Shown one piece after another: positions 1 to 5,230 of a stretch of DNA of 7,281 bases. The stretch covers positions 1 through 7,281 of the forward strand of contig JAGGSD010000119.1 of the NCBI GenBank assembly GCA_021159265.1. The letters are read 5' to 3'. How positions within the stretch are numbered: the stretch's first letter is position 1; each line of letters starts with the position of its first letter. This DNA is from Syntrophobacterales bacterium (lineage in GTDB: Bacteria; Desulfobacterota; Syntrophia; Syntrophales; UBA6807). A program made the translations under genes and the position numbers. A model generated the notes under the pieces. The model saw only the letters and a program-made list of their open reading frames with translations, was not told the origin of the DNA and ran no database searches.

Positions 1-23
1 AAGCCTGCAGCCGTTCACGGCTT

Positions 24-91
24 GAAATTGGAAATTAGAAATTCAGGAGAAAAGCTTGAGGCCAAATTTCCAATTTCTATTTTCTAATTTC
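24..91. repeat. Inverted pair of A/T-rich heptamer arrays
   Basis: Three consecutive 7-bp units of the form GAAATTN occupy 24-44. Four related units, on the opposite strand, occupy 64-91 (plus-strand AAATTTC, CAATTTC, TATTTTC, TAATTTC). Thirteen bases at 24-36 pair perfectly with 65-77, so the RNA or single strand could fold into a hairpin with a 28-nt loop. Confidence 0.85.
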
Positions 92-126
92 GACGTTCAG
101 TGAACGCTTACTAAATTCTTTTGCCG

Positions 127-173
127 TTCGGCTGAGCGTTCGACTGAGCTCACGCCGAAGTCTCACGCCGAAG
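127..173. repeat. Hairpin and 13-bp tandem repeat
   Basis: CTCACGCCGAAG occurs at 149-160 and again at 162-173, a 13-bp period. The first copy also pairs with TTCGGCTGAGC at 127-137, leaving one bulged base and a loop of about 10 nt. I have the impression of similar sequence in other Desulfobacterota intergenic regions, but cannot verify it here. Confidence 0.6.
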
Positions 174-177
174 CCAT

Positions 178-209
178 TTTTGCACGAACTTTACAATTAA
201 AGGATTAAT
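178..209 (+). repeat. Left arm of 32-bp inverted repeat bracketing the gene cluster
   Basis: This segment and the reverse complement of 7248-7279 agree at 30 of 32 positions, the first 23 without a mismatch. The shared core includes GCACGAACTTTACAATTAA. It starts 6 nt beyond the stop codon of the last gene. The two arms lie about 7.0 kb apart with all seven genes between them. They could be the ends of a mobile or recombining unit, or two copies of a dispersed intergenic repeat in opposite orientation. Confidence 0.9.
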
Positions 210-214
210 AGTTG

Positions 215-655
215 TTATAATTCTATAATAATGTCGCAACAATCATCGTTCGCAGCTAAGGTGCTGACAATAGTCATCTTGAGTGGTTTTTCCGTTGCCG
301 CTTCAAATATACCCCGATCCGATCCCATGCAGGCCCAGCAGAGTTCTCTCCCCTTTCCTTTTAAACCTATTGCACATTTGTAGCCCTTTAAATGAAACTT
401 CTTTTCCGTCAATTCCAGGATATCGACCTTAGTGCCCCTCTTGCGTGCTCCATCAACAAATGCCTGGCCGACTGTAACCAAGCTCGTGTCAGGCAAATTC
501 TTTTTCATTTTCTCACCGGCAGACAGACCCAGTTTATGCCAGACATCCTCAATCTCAGGAAGCGCTTCCTTGCCAAATTTTTCATACATTTTATGAGTTA
601 ACAAAGATATGGCATCCCTCGCTGTATTTACATGAAATTCCTGGTCTTTACTCAT
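215..655 (-). CDS. Small Cys-rich protein, L-2-amino-thiazoline-4-carboxylate hydrolase-like
   Basis: A 146-residue soluble protein with no signal peptide or membrane segment. The N-terminal half (about 5-75) looks helical. The C-terminal half carries five cysteines: Cys94 (GYKC), Cys106 and Cys109 (CWACMG), and Cys139-Cys140 in TLAANDDCCD (132-141). This end recalls the C-terminal signature of the L-2-amino-thiazoline-4-carboxylic acid (ATC) hydrolase family, where a short Gly/Asp-rich turn precedes Cys-Asp. That assignment is from memory and tentative. The C-x2-C plus flanking cysteines could instead bind a metal, and a V4R-like ligand-binding fold is another option. The start is firm: the ATG at 653-655 lies 6 nt after GGGAGG, which forms the last codons of the upstream crotonase. 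The tight coupling implies a shared job, perhaps in sulfur or CoA-thioester chemistry, but no function can be stated from sequence alone. It is the last gene of the cluster. Confidence 0.82.
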   Translation of the reverse strand: MSKDQEFHVNTARDAISLLTHKMYEKFGKEALPEIEDVWHKLGLSAGEKMKKNLPDTSLVTVGQAFVDGARKRGTKVDILELTEKKFHLKGYKCAIGLKGKGRELCWACMGSDRGIFEAATEKPLKMTIVSTLAANDDCCDIIIEL

Positions 656-668
656 TACAATTACCTCC
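656..668 (-). promoter_or_regulatory. Ribosome binding site overlapping the upstream stop codon
   Basis: The final codons of the second crotonase, GGG AGG TAA, contain the Shine-Dalgarno sequence GGGAGG, placed 6 nt after the stop-overlapping T-run and before the ATG of the Cys-rich protein. Ribosomes finishing the first gene would be positioned on the start of the next, which suggests translational coupling. Confidence 0.7.
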
Positions 669-1440
669 CTTTAAATTCCGGTTTGCGTTTCTCAACGGCT
701 GCTTTTATACCTTCCTGAGCATCTTCGCTCCGATTAATTTCATCTATATGAAGAAATCTAAGCTCTTTTTCCAACGCCGGATCAAGAGGAGTTTCTTCGA
801 AGAGCTTTTTAATGGTAAATTTAGTTATCCTGACCGCAACAGGCGCGGTTTCTTCCGCCAACTCATTCGCAAACGAATATGTAACGGCTTCTATCTTGTC
901 AGGACTGATGATCTGGTTAACCAACCCGATTTCTTTTGCCCTCTGAGAGCCGATCAACCTTCCCGTAAGAAGGATCTCTTTGGCCGCAGCCAGACCAACC
1001 AGCCGGGTTAATCGTTCTATCTGTGTATAAAAGTATGTTCTGCCCAATTTCACCAGAGGCGCGCCAAACTGAGCCTCTTTAGAGGCAATGCGAAAATCAG
1101 ATATAACCGCAATATCCAATCCCGCGCCTATGGCCGGCCCATGAATCATACTGATAATTGGCTGAGGATAATTAATCAGGTTTCCAAGACAATGGTTCAG
1201 AGCTTCAATGGCCCGCTGGAATTCCCTCCGTCCGGTTGAAAGGTTCATCCCGGACGAAAAAGCAGCGTCGCCGGATCCCCTGAGAACAACTACCCTGATT
1301 TTCTTTTCCATCTCTATTTTGTGAATCGCGTCACCCAAGGCAAAAAGGGCATCGGCATTCAGGGCATTTTTCTTCTCAGGGTGATTAAAAAAAAGGGTGC
1401 TGACATATCCTTTATCCTGCCTGATAATTTCTTTTCCCAT
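661..1440 (-). CDS. Enoyl-CoA hydratase/isomerase (crotonase) family protein
   Basis: A 259-residue crotonase, counted from the ATG at 1438-1440. An in-frame TTG at 1486-1488 would add 16 residues, but these are not family-like, and the TTG lies inside a repeated intergenic element. The ATG has only a weak GGA 5 nt upstream. Oxyanion-hole segments are AAFSSGMNL (59-67) and IHGPAIGAG (99-107), followed by the family's FRIASKEAQFG (116-126) and RLTRLVGLAAAKEILLTG (143-160). The rat Glu144 position is Asp109 (GAGLD) and the Glu164 position is Leu129 (FGAPL), so the standard acid/base pair is not intact and hydratase activity is uncertain. It ends in EFKGR, and GGG AGG TAA at the end doubles as the ribosome binding site of the next gene. 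It lies 417 nt after MeaB, so it may have its own promoter, which I could not identify. It is clearly not a close copy of the other crotonase here. Confidence 0.93.
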   Translation of the reverse strand: MGKEIIRQDKGYVSTLFFNHPEKKNALNADALFALGDAIHKIEMEKKIRVVVLRGSGDAAFSSGMNLSTGRREFQRAIEALNHCLGNLINYPQPIISMIHGPAIGAGLDIAVISDFRIASKEAQFGAPLVKLGRTYFYTQIERLTRLVGLAAAKEILLTGRLIGSQRAKEIGLVNQIISPDKIEAVTYSFANELAEETAPVAVRITKFTIKKLFEETPLDPALEKELRFLHIDEINRSEDAQEGIKAAVEKRKPEFKGR

Positions 1441-1484
1441 ATTGTTCCGGTAACATAACCAAAAAACTAAACTACACTGCTTAA

Positions 1485-1522
1485 GCAAAGCCGAAAGGAC
1501 TGAGCAATGAGGACTGAAGGTT
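1485..1522 (+). repeat. Intergenic repeat, copy 1 (heptamer-periodic)
   Basis: Positions 1485-1511 match 5126-5152 at 25 of 27 bases, and 1502-1520 match 5157-5175 at 17 of 19. From 1495 the sequence runs in 7-bp steps (AAGGACT, GAGCAAT, GAGGACT, GAAGGTT). Both copies lie in gaps of the same cluster in the same orientation. Confidence 0.85.
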
Positions 1523-1539
1523 TTTACTTGGTCCTATTC

Positions 1540-1572
1540 TCGTTCCCATGCTCCAGCGTGGGAATGCATACC
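1540..1572. repeat. REP-like palindrome
   Basis: TTCCCATGC (1543-1551) and GCGTGGGAA (1556-1564) form a 9-bp stem with one T-G wobble around a TCCA loop. The palindrome is followed by TGCATACC. I recognise close relatives of this sequence as dispersed intergenic palindromes in several bacterial phyla; that recognition is from memory. Confidence 0.75.
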
Positions 1573-1578
1573 AAAGAT

Positions 1579-1756
1579 GAACGTCCAACATCGAACATTG
1601 AACGCCGAACGTCGAATAACGATGTCGCTTCGCTCCTCAAATTATTCTAAAATCAATTTAAAAAACATCCGATACCGGGCAGTAAACCTCTATTCCTGTT
1701 TCTTCATTTTCCCCATTCAACATTCGATGTTGGACGTTCGATGTTCGATGTTCATT
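1579..1756. repeat. Inverted pair of AACRTCG heptamer arrays (hairpin/MITE-like)
   Basis: Five 7-bp units (AACGTCC, AACATCG, AACATTG, AACGCCG, AACGTCG) fill 1580-1614. Six related units on the other strand fill 1715-1756. Positions 1579-1603 pair with 1715-1739 at 22 of 25 bases, including 17 in a row, around a 111-nt A/T-rich spacer that codes for nothing evident. The layout resembles a small non-autonomous inverted-repeat element, but no target duplication is clear. Confidence 0.8.
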
Positions 1757-1766
1757 TTCGCCCCCC

Positions 1767-1791
1767 GACACCAACATCTGCGCGGAAAACG
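1767..1791 (+). repeat. Short repeat shared with the right flank, copy 1
   Basis: Matches 7134-7158 at 21 of 25 bases, sharing ACCAACATCTGC and the trailing AAAACG. Looser similarity extends about 14 nt to the left (CATTTTCGC against CATTTCGC). Confidence 0.65.
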
Positions 1792-1803
1792 ACTGTCTGC
1801 CGT

Positions 1804-1839
1804 GCAGGCGGCACAGGCAGGCAACGCTCAGGCAGGCAG
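1804..1839 (+). repeat. GGCA-rich short repeat
   Basis: CAGGCAGGCA occurs at 1814-1823 and 1829-1838 (15-bp period), preceded by GCAGGCGGCA at 1804-1813. It is a low-complexity tract just downstream of the meaB stop codon and is not coding. Confidence 0.65.
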
Positions 1840-1857
1840 TTGTTGTGAATGAAGACT

Positions 1858-2802
1858 CTAATGTACAAAGGAAGCGACCATTTCCTGAACGATTGAATAT
1901 GGATCACGCTCACGGGCAAGAACCTGTTTTACGGCAGTATCCAGCTTGCTGTTCCTCCCTAATTTTACATGCACATGGTGAGCTATTGCTTTATCCAATA
2001 GACTCATCAGCTCTTCCCGGATCCTTTCTTCCCGCCAGGAAGTCTCTCTTTCCTGTGATTCAAGAACTTCAAAAAGGTTTGTGACAAGTTCCGCAATGCC
2101 CTCACCCTTAGTGGCTACCGTCTTTAGTATAGGAATGTTTAACGAACCCTTTTCCGTACTCATGTTCAGCATAAGCCGGATATCCAGGACTGCCCGCTCA
2201 GACCCTTCACGATCGGCCTTGTTGACGACAAAGATATCCGCAATCTCCATAATTCCGGCCTTGATAGCCTGAATATTGTCGCCCATCCCAGGCACACAAA
2301 CTACCATCACCGCATCGGCTGTTTTCACAACATCCACTTCGTCCTGACCAACACCCACGGTTTCTATCAGTATAATATCCTTGCCGAAGGCATCGAGGAC
2401 CTTAATCACATCTCTTACCGCCAGGCTTAATCCTCCCATTGCCCCACGGGTAGCCATAGAACGAACGAATACACCTTTCATGGTGCTGATTTCCTTCATG
2501 CGCACACGATCTCCCAGCAAGGCCCCCCCTGAAAACGGACTGGAAGGGTCCACCGCAATGACCCCGACACTCAAATCCCTGGCAATTAATTCACAGGTCA
2601 AAGTATCCGTAAGTGTGCTCTTGCCGGCGCCCGGCGGGCCGGTTATCCCAATGACATGTGCCCTTCCGGTATTCGGAAAAATGGCCTTCATTACCTCCAG
2701 CCAACCCTTCTCTCTGTTCTCGATCATTGTAATCAGCCTGGCCAGGGCGCGCACAGAGCCTTCTTCCATTTCGTTTATCAGGTCTTCCAACTCCTTGGTC
2801 AT
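1858..2802 (-). CDS. meaB: MeaB/ArgK-family GTPase, B12-mutase chaperone
   Basis: A 314-residue SIMIBI-class P-loop GTPase of the MeaB (MMAA, formerly ArgK) family. These cytoplasmic proteins use GTP to gate adenosylcobalamin loading and to protect or reactivate acyl-CoA mutases. An N-terminal helical region (about 1-45) precedes Walker A GPPGAGKST (55-63). Then come VDPSSPFSGGALLGDRVRM (84-102), holding the family's magnesium/switch region, ETVGVGQDEVD (147-157), and the guanine-specificity motif NKAD (194-197). The C-terminal helical arm (about 245-314) is the dimerisation region in the family. Length is normal and no motif is damaged. AAAGGAG lies about 10 nt before the ATG. The gene begins 23 nt after the mutase large subunit, so the two are co-transcribed and this mutase is its natural client. 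The old ArgK name (arginine transport kinase) should not be used to infer function. Confidence 0.97.
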   Translation of the reverse strand: MTKELEDLINEMEEGSVRALARLITMIENREKGWLEVMKAIFPNTGRAHVIGITGPPGAGKSTLTDTLTCELIARDLSVGVIAVDPSSPFSGGALLGDRVRMKEISTMKGVFVRSMATRGAMGGLSLAVRDVIKVLDAFGKDIILIETVGVGQDEVDVVKTADAVMVVCVPGMGDNIQAIKAGIMEIADIFVVNKADREGSERAVLDIRLMLNMSTEKGSLNIPILKTVATKGEGIAELVTNLFEVLESQERETSWREERIREELMSLLDKAIAHHVHVKLGRNSKLDTAVKQVLARERDPYSIVQEMVASFVH

Positions 2803-2825
2803 CTTAATTTCGCTCCTTTTACCGG

Positions 2826-4583
2826 TTAAATATTTCCCGTTTTATATTCTCCAAAGACATCCCGCATAACATCACAAATTTCCTGGAGCGTGGCATAAAC
2901 TTTTACACACTCTATAATATACGGCATAAGGTTCTCTTCTTCATTCCCCGCCGCTGACTTCAGATCCTTCAATGTGCGAGCCACATCTTTGTCATTTCGT
3001 TCTTTTTTCAGCAGAGCCAGACTTTCACACTTCCGCTGCCCTGCTGTAGCCAGCAATTCAGCAGAATACACATCGTCCACGCTCCGTTCAGTCATAACAT
3101 TCAACTCATGCGGTCCCGCAAAACAATTTACGCCAACAATAAACTCCTCCAGATTTTCGATCCTCTTCTGCCTCTCATAAGCGCTCCTGGCAATCGCCTG
3201 CCGGACGTAACCATTTTCAATAGCGGCAACAAAACCGCCCATTTCTTCGATCCTGTCAAATTCCTCTTTCGCGGCATTTTCTATTTCATTCGTAAGGGAT
3301 TCCATAAAATAAGATCCCGCCCATGGATCAAGAACCTCGCCGAGTTTTGCCTCGTATATCATGATACGTGTCGCGTCATGGCCAAGCTGCTGGGCCTCCA
3401 GACTGTGCCCCAACCCCAGAGGTTCATCCCAGGGAGGCATTGCCCCGAAAGGAATTCCACCGGACATTCCGTCCGCCATGCCCCCTATTACAGCCCTGGT
3501 AAGATTATTGAGCGGCCTTTGCAGGGTAGCGTTAATGTAGCCCATATGAGCCCCCCCCATCTGTCTTAGCATCATGCTTCTCGGATTTTTTGCCCCGAAA
3601 CGCTCCTTCAGCATGGTGGCCCACATCCTTCTGGCGGCACGCTGAAAGGCTATCTCTTTGTAAAACTCCATGCTTCCCCCGAAGGCATTAACGGTGAAAT
3701 GCGGGGCATAAGAATCGATGTCAACGCCCGCATCAATTCCCGTCTGCAAATATGTGGCCCCGATAGCCATGCTGTAAGCAAGATCCTGCTCCCTGGTGGC
3801 ACCCGCCTCACGCATGTGGTAACCGCCGATGCTGGTAATATTGAAATTCGGCATGTGCTCCGTGCAGAAGACGAGAGTGTCCCGGAATAATCTCAGCGCC
3901 GGCCCCGGAGGATAAATATAGGTTCCGCGCGCAACATACTCTTTCAGAATATCGTTCTGCGGTGTGCCTCGCAATTTTTCCAGAGGGATGCCTCGCTTTT
4001 CAGCTAATGCGGCATATAGAGCAATAATAACAATCGCCTGGGCGTTGGCGGTAAAATTGGAAGAAACCTTGTCAATGTCCAGATCTCCCGTGTAAGCCTC
4101 ATATACGATCTCAAAGTCCCTGAGACTGTCCACGGCCACACCCACCCGGCCAACTTCCCCTTCAGACCGGGGGTCATCAGAATCGTAACCGCACTGTGTG
4201 GGCAGGTCAAAGGCAAAATTAGGCCCGGCATTTCTGCCCATCTCGTGCATACGCACAAGATAATCCCGGAAATCTTCGGGTGTGCCGAATCCGGCATATT
4301 TACCCGCGCCGCTCGATGTAGCTGCGCCCCATTCAAACCTGGTGCTCTCTTTCGCCTCAGCCGCCGCAAACACCTGCCATCTCGGCGCCGGATCATTTCC
4401 CGCTGTAAATGGATATTGCCCGGGATATCCGACTTTTTCCAGAAAATCAAACTCTTCTATATCCTCCGGTGTATAAAAACGTGTCGGGCTTTCTTCCAGT
4501 TTATATTTCTTCAGCTTTGGCTTGACAACCTTATCCTTCCACTCATTAGTTGCCTGAGCAATTTTCTTTATATCTTCGTTCAT
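2826..4583 (-). CDS. Acyl-CoA mutase large (catalytic) subunit, methylmalonyl-CoA mutase family, divergent
   Basis: 585 residues covering the TIM-barrel catalytic half of a split B12-dependent acyl-CoA mutase, which makes radical 1,2-rearrangements of acyl-CoA carbon skeletons. Conserved landmarks are GYPGQYPFTAG (52-62), AFDLPTQCGYDSD (124-136), TPQNDILKEY (207-216), ARGTYIYPP (218-226), GGYHMREAG (253-261) and DPWAGSYFMESLT (419-431). By alignment from memory with Propionibacterium mutase, Tyr96, Gln209, Arg219, Tyr255 and His256 match Tyr89, Gln197, Arg207, Tyr243 and His244. The presence of Arg219 suggests a substrate with a free carboxylate. However, the usual YPTMY...RPWTxRQ stretch is replaced by an unrelated, longer segment (63-95), and the TQTSGWSLT and SLHTN motifs are replaced around 341-350 and 379-384. 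GGAG lies 8 nt before the ATG. It follows the small subunit and precedes MeaB. The family is certain, but methylmalonyl-CoA as substrate is not; a substituted malonyl/succinyl-CoA or another dicarboxylic acyl-CoA is possible. Confidence 0.96.
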   Translation of the reverse strand: MNEDIKKIAQATNEWKDKVVKPKLKKYKLEESPTRFYTPEDIEEFDFLEKVGYPGQYPFTAGNDPAPRWQVFAAAEAKESTRFEWGAATSSGAGKYAGFGTPEDFRDYLVRMHEMGRNAGPNFAFDLPTQCGYDSDDPRSEGEVGRVGVAVDSLRDFEIVYEAYTGDLDIDKVSSNFTANAQAIVIIALYAALAEKRGIPLEKLRGTPQNDILKEYVARGTYIYPPGPALRLFRDTLVFCTEHMPNFNITSIGGYHMREAGATREQDLAYSMAIGATYLQTGIDAGVDIDSYAPHFTVNAFGGSMEFYKEIAFQRAARRMWATMLKERFGAKNPRSMMLRQMGGAHMGYINATLQRPLNNLTRAVIGGMADGMSGGIPFGAMPPWDEPLGLGHSLEAQQLGHDATRIMIYEAKLGEVLDPWAGSYFMESLTNEIENAAKEEFDRIEEMGGFVAAIENGYVRQAIARSAYERQKRIENLEEFIVGVNCFAGPHELNVMTERSVDDVYSAELLATAGQRKCESLALLKKERNDKDVARTLKDLKSAAGNEEENLMPYIIECVKVYATLQEICDVMRDVFGEYKTGNI

Positions 4584-4610
4584 TCTGTATACTCCCCTTT
4601 CAGGCTAAGT

Positions 4611-4639
4611 ATTTAAATGGATACTGCGTTTCTTGTCAA
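4611..4639 (-). promoter_or_regulatory. Candidate internal promoter before the mutase large subunit
   Basis: On the minus strand, a perfect TTGACA (4634-4639) is followed after 17 nt by TTAAAT (4611-4616, 4 of 6 bases). The predicted start near 4604 gives a short leader before the GGAG and the ATG at 4581-4583. It could let the large subunit and meaB be expressed separately from the upstream genes. The -10 box is poor, so this remains a candidate. Confidence 0.35.
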
Positions 4640-4665
4640 TCTTCCGCAGGAAAACAATCCACTGT

Positions 4666-5064
4666 TCATGAAACATGGGAACGTATAAATTCCGCTATTT
4701 CTTTTATTGAGGCGCCTGACGTAAATACGCCGGCAACTCCCATCTCCTTTAACTTGGGGATATCCTCCTCGGGTATGACCCCGCCTACCAGCACCAGAAC
4801 ATCCTTAACCCTCTGGCCTTTGAGTTTCTCAATAACTTTGCCAGCCATGGCAAGATGTGCCCCGGAAAGAATGGAAAGACCAACTACATCGACATCTTCC
4901 TGAATAACGGCGGCGGCTATCTGATCCGGCGTCTGCCTCAAACCGGTATATATAACCTCGAAACCTTCATCCCTCAATCCATAGGCAAGCACCCTGGCTC
5001 CACGCTCATGACCATCCAGACCGGGTTTGGCCATAAGTACCCTGATGTTCCTGTCTTGTTCCAT
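4666..5064 (-). CDS. Acyl-CoA mutase small subunit, cobalamin-binding domain protein
   Basis: A free-standing 132-residue B12-binding domain matching the C-terminal domain of methylmalonyl-CoA mutase, the form used when the mutase is split into two polypeptides. The cobalamin motif DGHERG spans 17-22. His19 is the expected lower axial cobalt ligand, Asp17 its hydrogen-bond partner, and Lys13 matches the conserved lysine before the motif. Further Rossmann-like B12 contacts are GLSILSG (62-68) and VGGVIPEED (93-101). Length is normal for a stand-alone small subunit and there is no fused catalytic domain. AGGAGG lies 9 nt before the ATG. The gene sits 82 nt upstream of the catalytic subunit, with which it should form the active heteromer holding adenosylcobalamin. 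Unlike the large subunit, this protein looks entirely canonical. Confidence 0.97.
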   Translation of the reverse strand: MEQDRNIRVLMAKPGLDGHERGARVLAYGLRDEGFEVIYTGLRQTPDQIAAAVIQEDVDVVGLSILSGAHLAMAGKVIEKLKGQRVKDVLVLVGGVIPEEDIPKLKEMGVAGVFTSGASIKEIAEFIRSHVS

Positions 5065-5125
5065 TTATAAAAACCTCCTTTAATACAAGTAATACAACCC
5101 TTAACTCAAACCGTACGCTAAAGCG

Positions 5126-5175
5126 GCAAAGCCGCAAGGACTGAGCAACGAGCTATGAGTAATGAGGACTCAAGG
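5126..5175 (+). repeat. Intergenic repeat, copy 2 (heptamer-periodic)
   Basis: Longer version of the repeat at 1485-1522. It holds four 7-bp units beginning GAG (GAGCAAC, GAGCTAT, GAGTAAT, GAGGACT at 5143-5170). Copy 1 has only two such units, so the copies differ by a whole number of heptamers, as slippage would produce. A GCGGC-AAA-GCCGC hairpin lies at its left edge (5123-5135). Confidence 0.85.
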
Positions 5176-5192
5176 CCATAAGAGAATTTTCC

Positions 5193-5220
5193 CCTTTAGC
5201 CTTCAGCCTTTAGCTTTTTA
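5193..5220 (+). repeat. CCTTYAG heptamer array
   Basis: Three 7-bp units, CCTTTAG, CCTTCAG and CCTTTAG (5193-5213), are followed by a degenerate fourth. The array ends 10 nt before the stop codon of the upstream crotonase. It shares the 7-bp period, but not the sequence, of the other arrays in the window. Confidence 0.8.
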
Positions 5221-5230
5221 TTGATAACAT

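Larger units (their letters stand above)
1..214. other. Downstream flank of the cluster: repeats, no gene
   Basis: This 214-nt stretch after the last gene has no plausible coding sequence. From left to right it holds a small palindrome GCCG-TTCA-CGGC (10-21), an inverted pair of 7-bp arrays (24-91), the palindrome CGTTCA-G-TGAACG (94-106), a hairpin and tandem repeat (127-173), and the left arm of the long inverted repeat (178-209). I see no classic terminator (GC hairpin followed by a T-run) after the last gene. Confidence 0.7.
1441..1857. other. Repeat-packed intergenic region between meaB and the second crotonase
   Basis: About 417 nt with no credible gene. It contains, in order, a repeat shared with the 5126-5175 gap (1485-1522), a REP-like palindrome (1540-1572), an inverted pair of heptamer arrays (1579-1756), a segment shared with the right flank (1767-1791) and a GGCA-rich repeat (1804-1839). 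No clear promoter for the downstream crotonase was found. The density suggests repeated insertion or expansion of repeats in one tolerated site inside an otherwise compact cluster. Confidence 0.75.

Noticed and set aside
24..91. CRISPR array
   Set aside because: The repeats are 7-bp degenerate tandem units without spacers, and there are no cas genes.
1441..1488. N-terminal extension of the second crotonase from a TTG at 1486-1488
   Set aside because: The 16 extra residues are not family-like, the TTG is within a repeat and no ribosome binding site precedes it.
1577..1852. A 91-codon plus-strand open frame
   Set aside because: It translates the heptamer arrays and other intergenic repeats, not a protein.
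2381..2869. Long plus-strand open frames opposite the real genes, such as this one and 3108-3569, 5459-5974 and 5577-6044
   Set aside because: All lie antisense to genes with clear family motifs, and none shows a domain of its own.
4004..4450. A 148-codon minus-strand frame inside the mutase large subunit
   Set aside because: It is a shifted frame of the mutase gene, whose own frame has all the family motifs.
4584..4665. Cobalamin riboswitch before the mutase genes
   Set aside because: The gap is too short, and no B12-box (GCCACTG-like) sequence is present on the minus strand here or in 5065-5230.
2826..5064. Ordinary propionate-pathway methylmalonyl-CoA mutase
   Set aside because: Not excluded, but not accepted as a name: several substrate-channel motifs are replaced in the large subunit, and no epimerase or carboxylase gene is nearby.
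5080..5109. Promoter before the small subunit (TTGAGT, 18 nt, TATTAA)
   Set aside because: The predicted start would fall inside the ribosome binding site, and both boxes match poorly.
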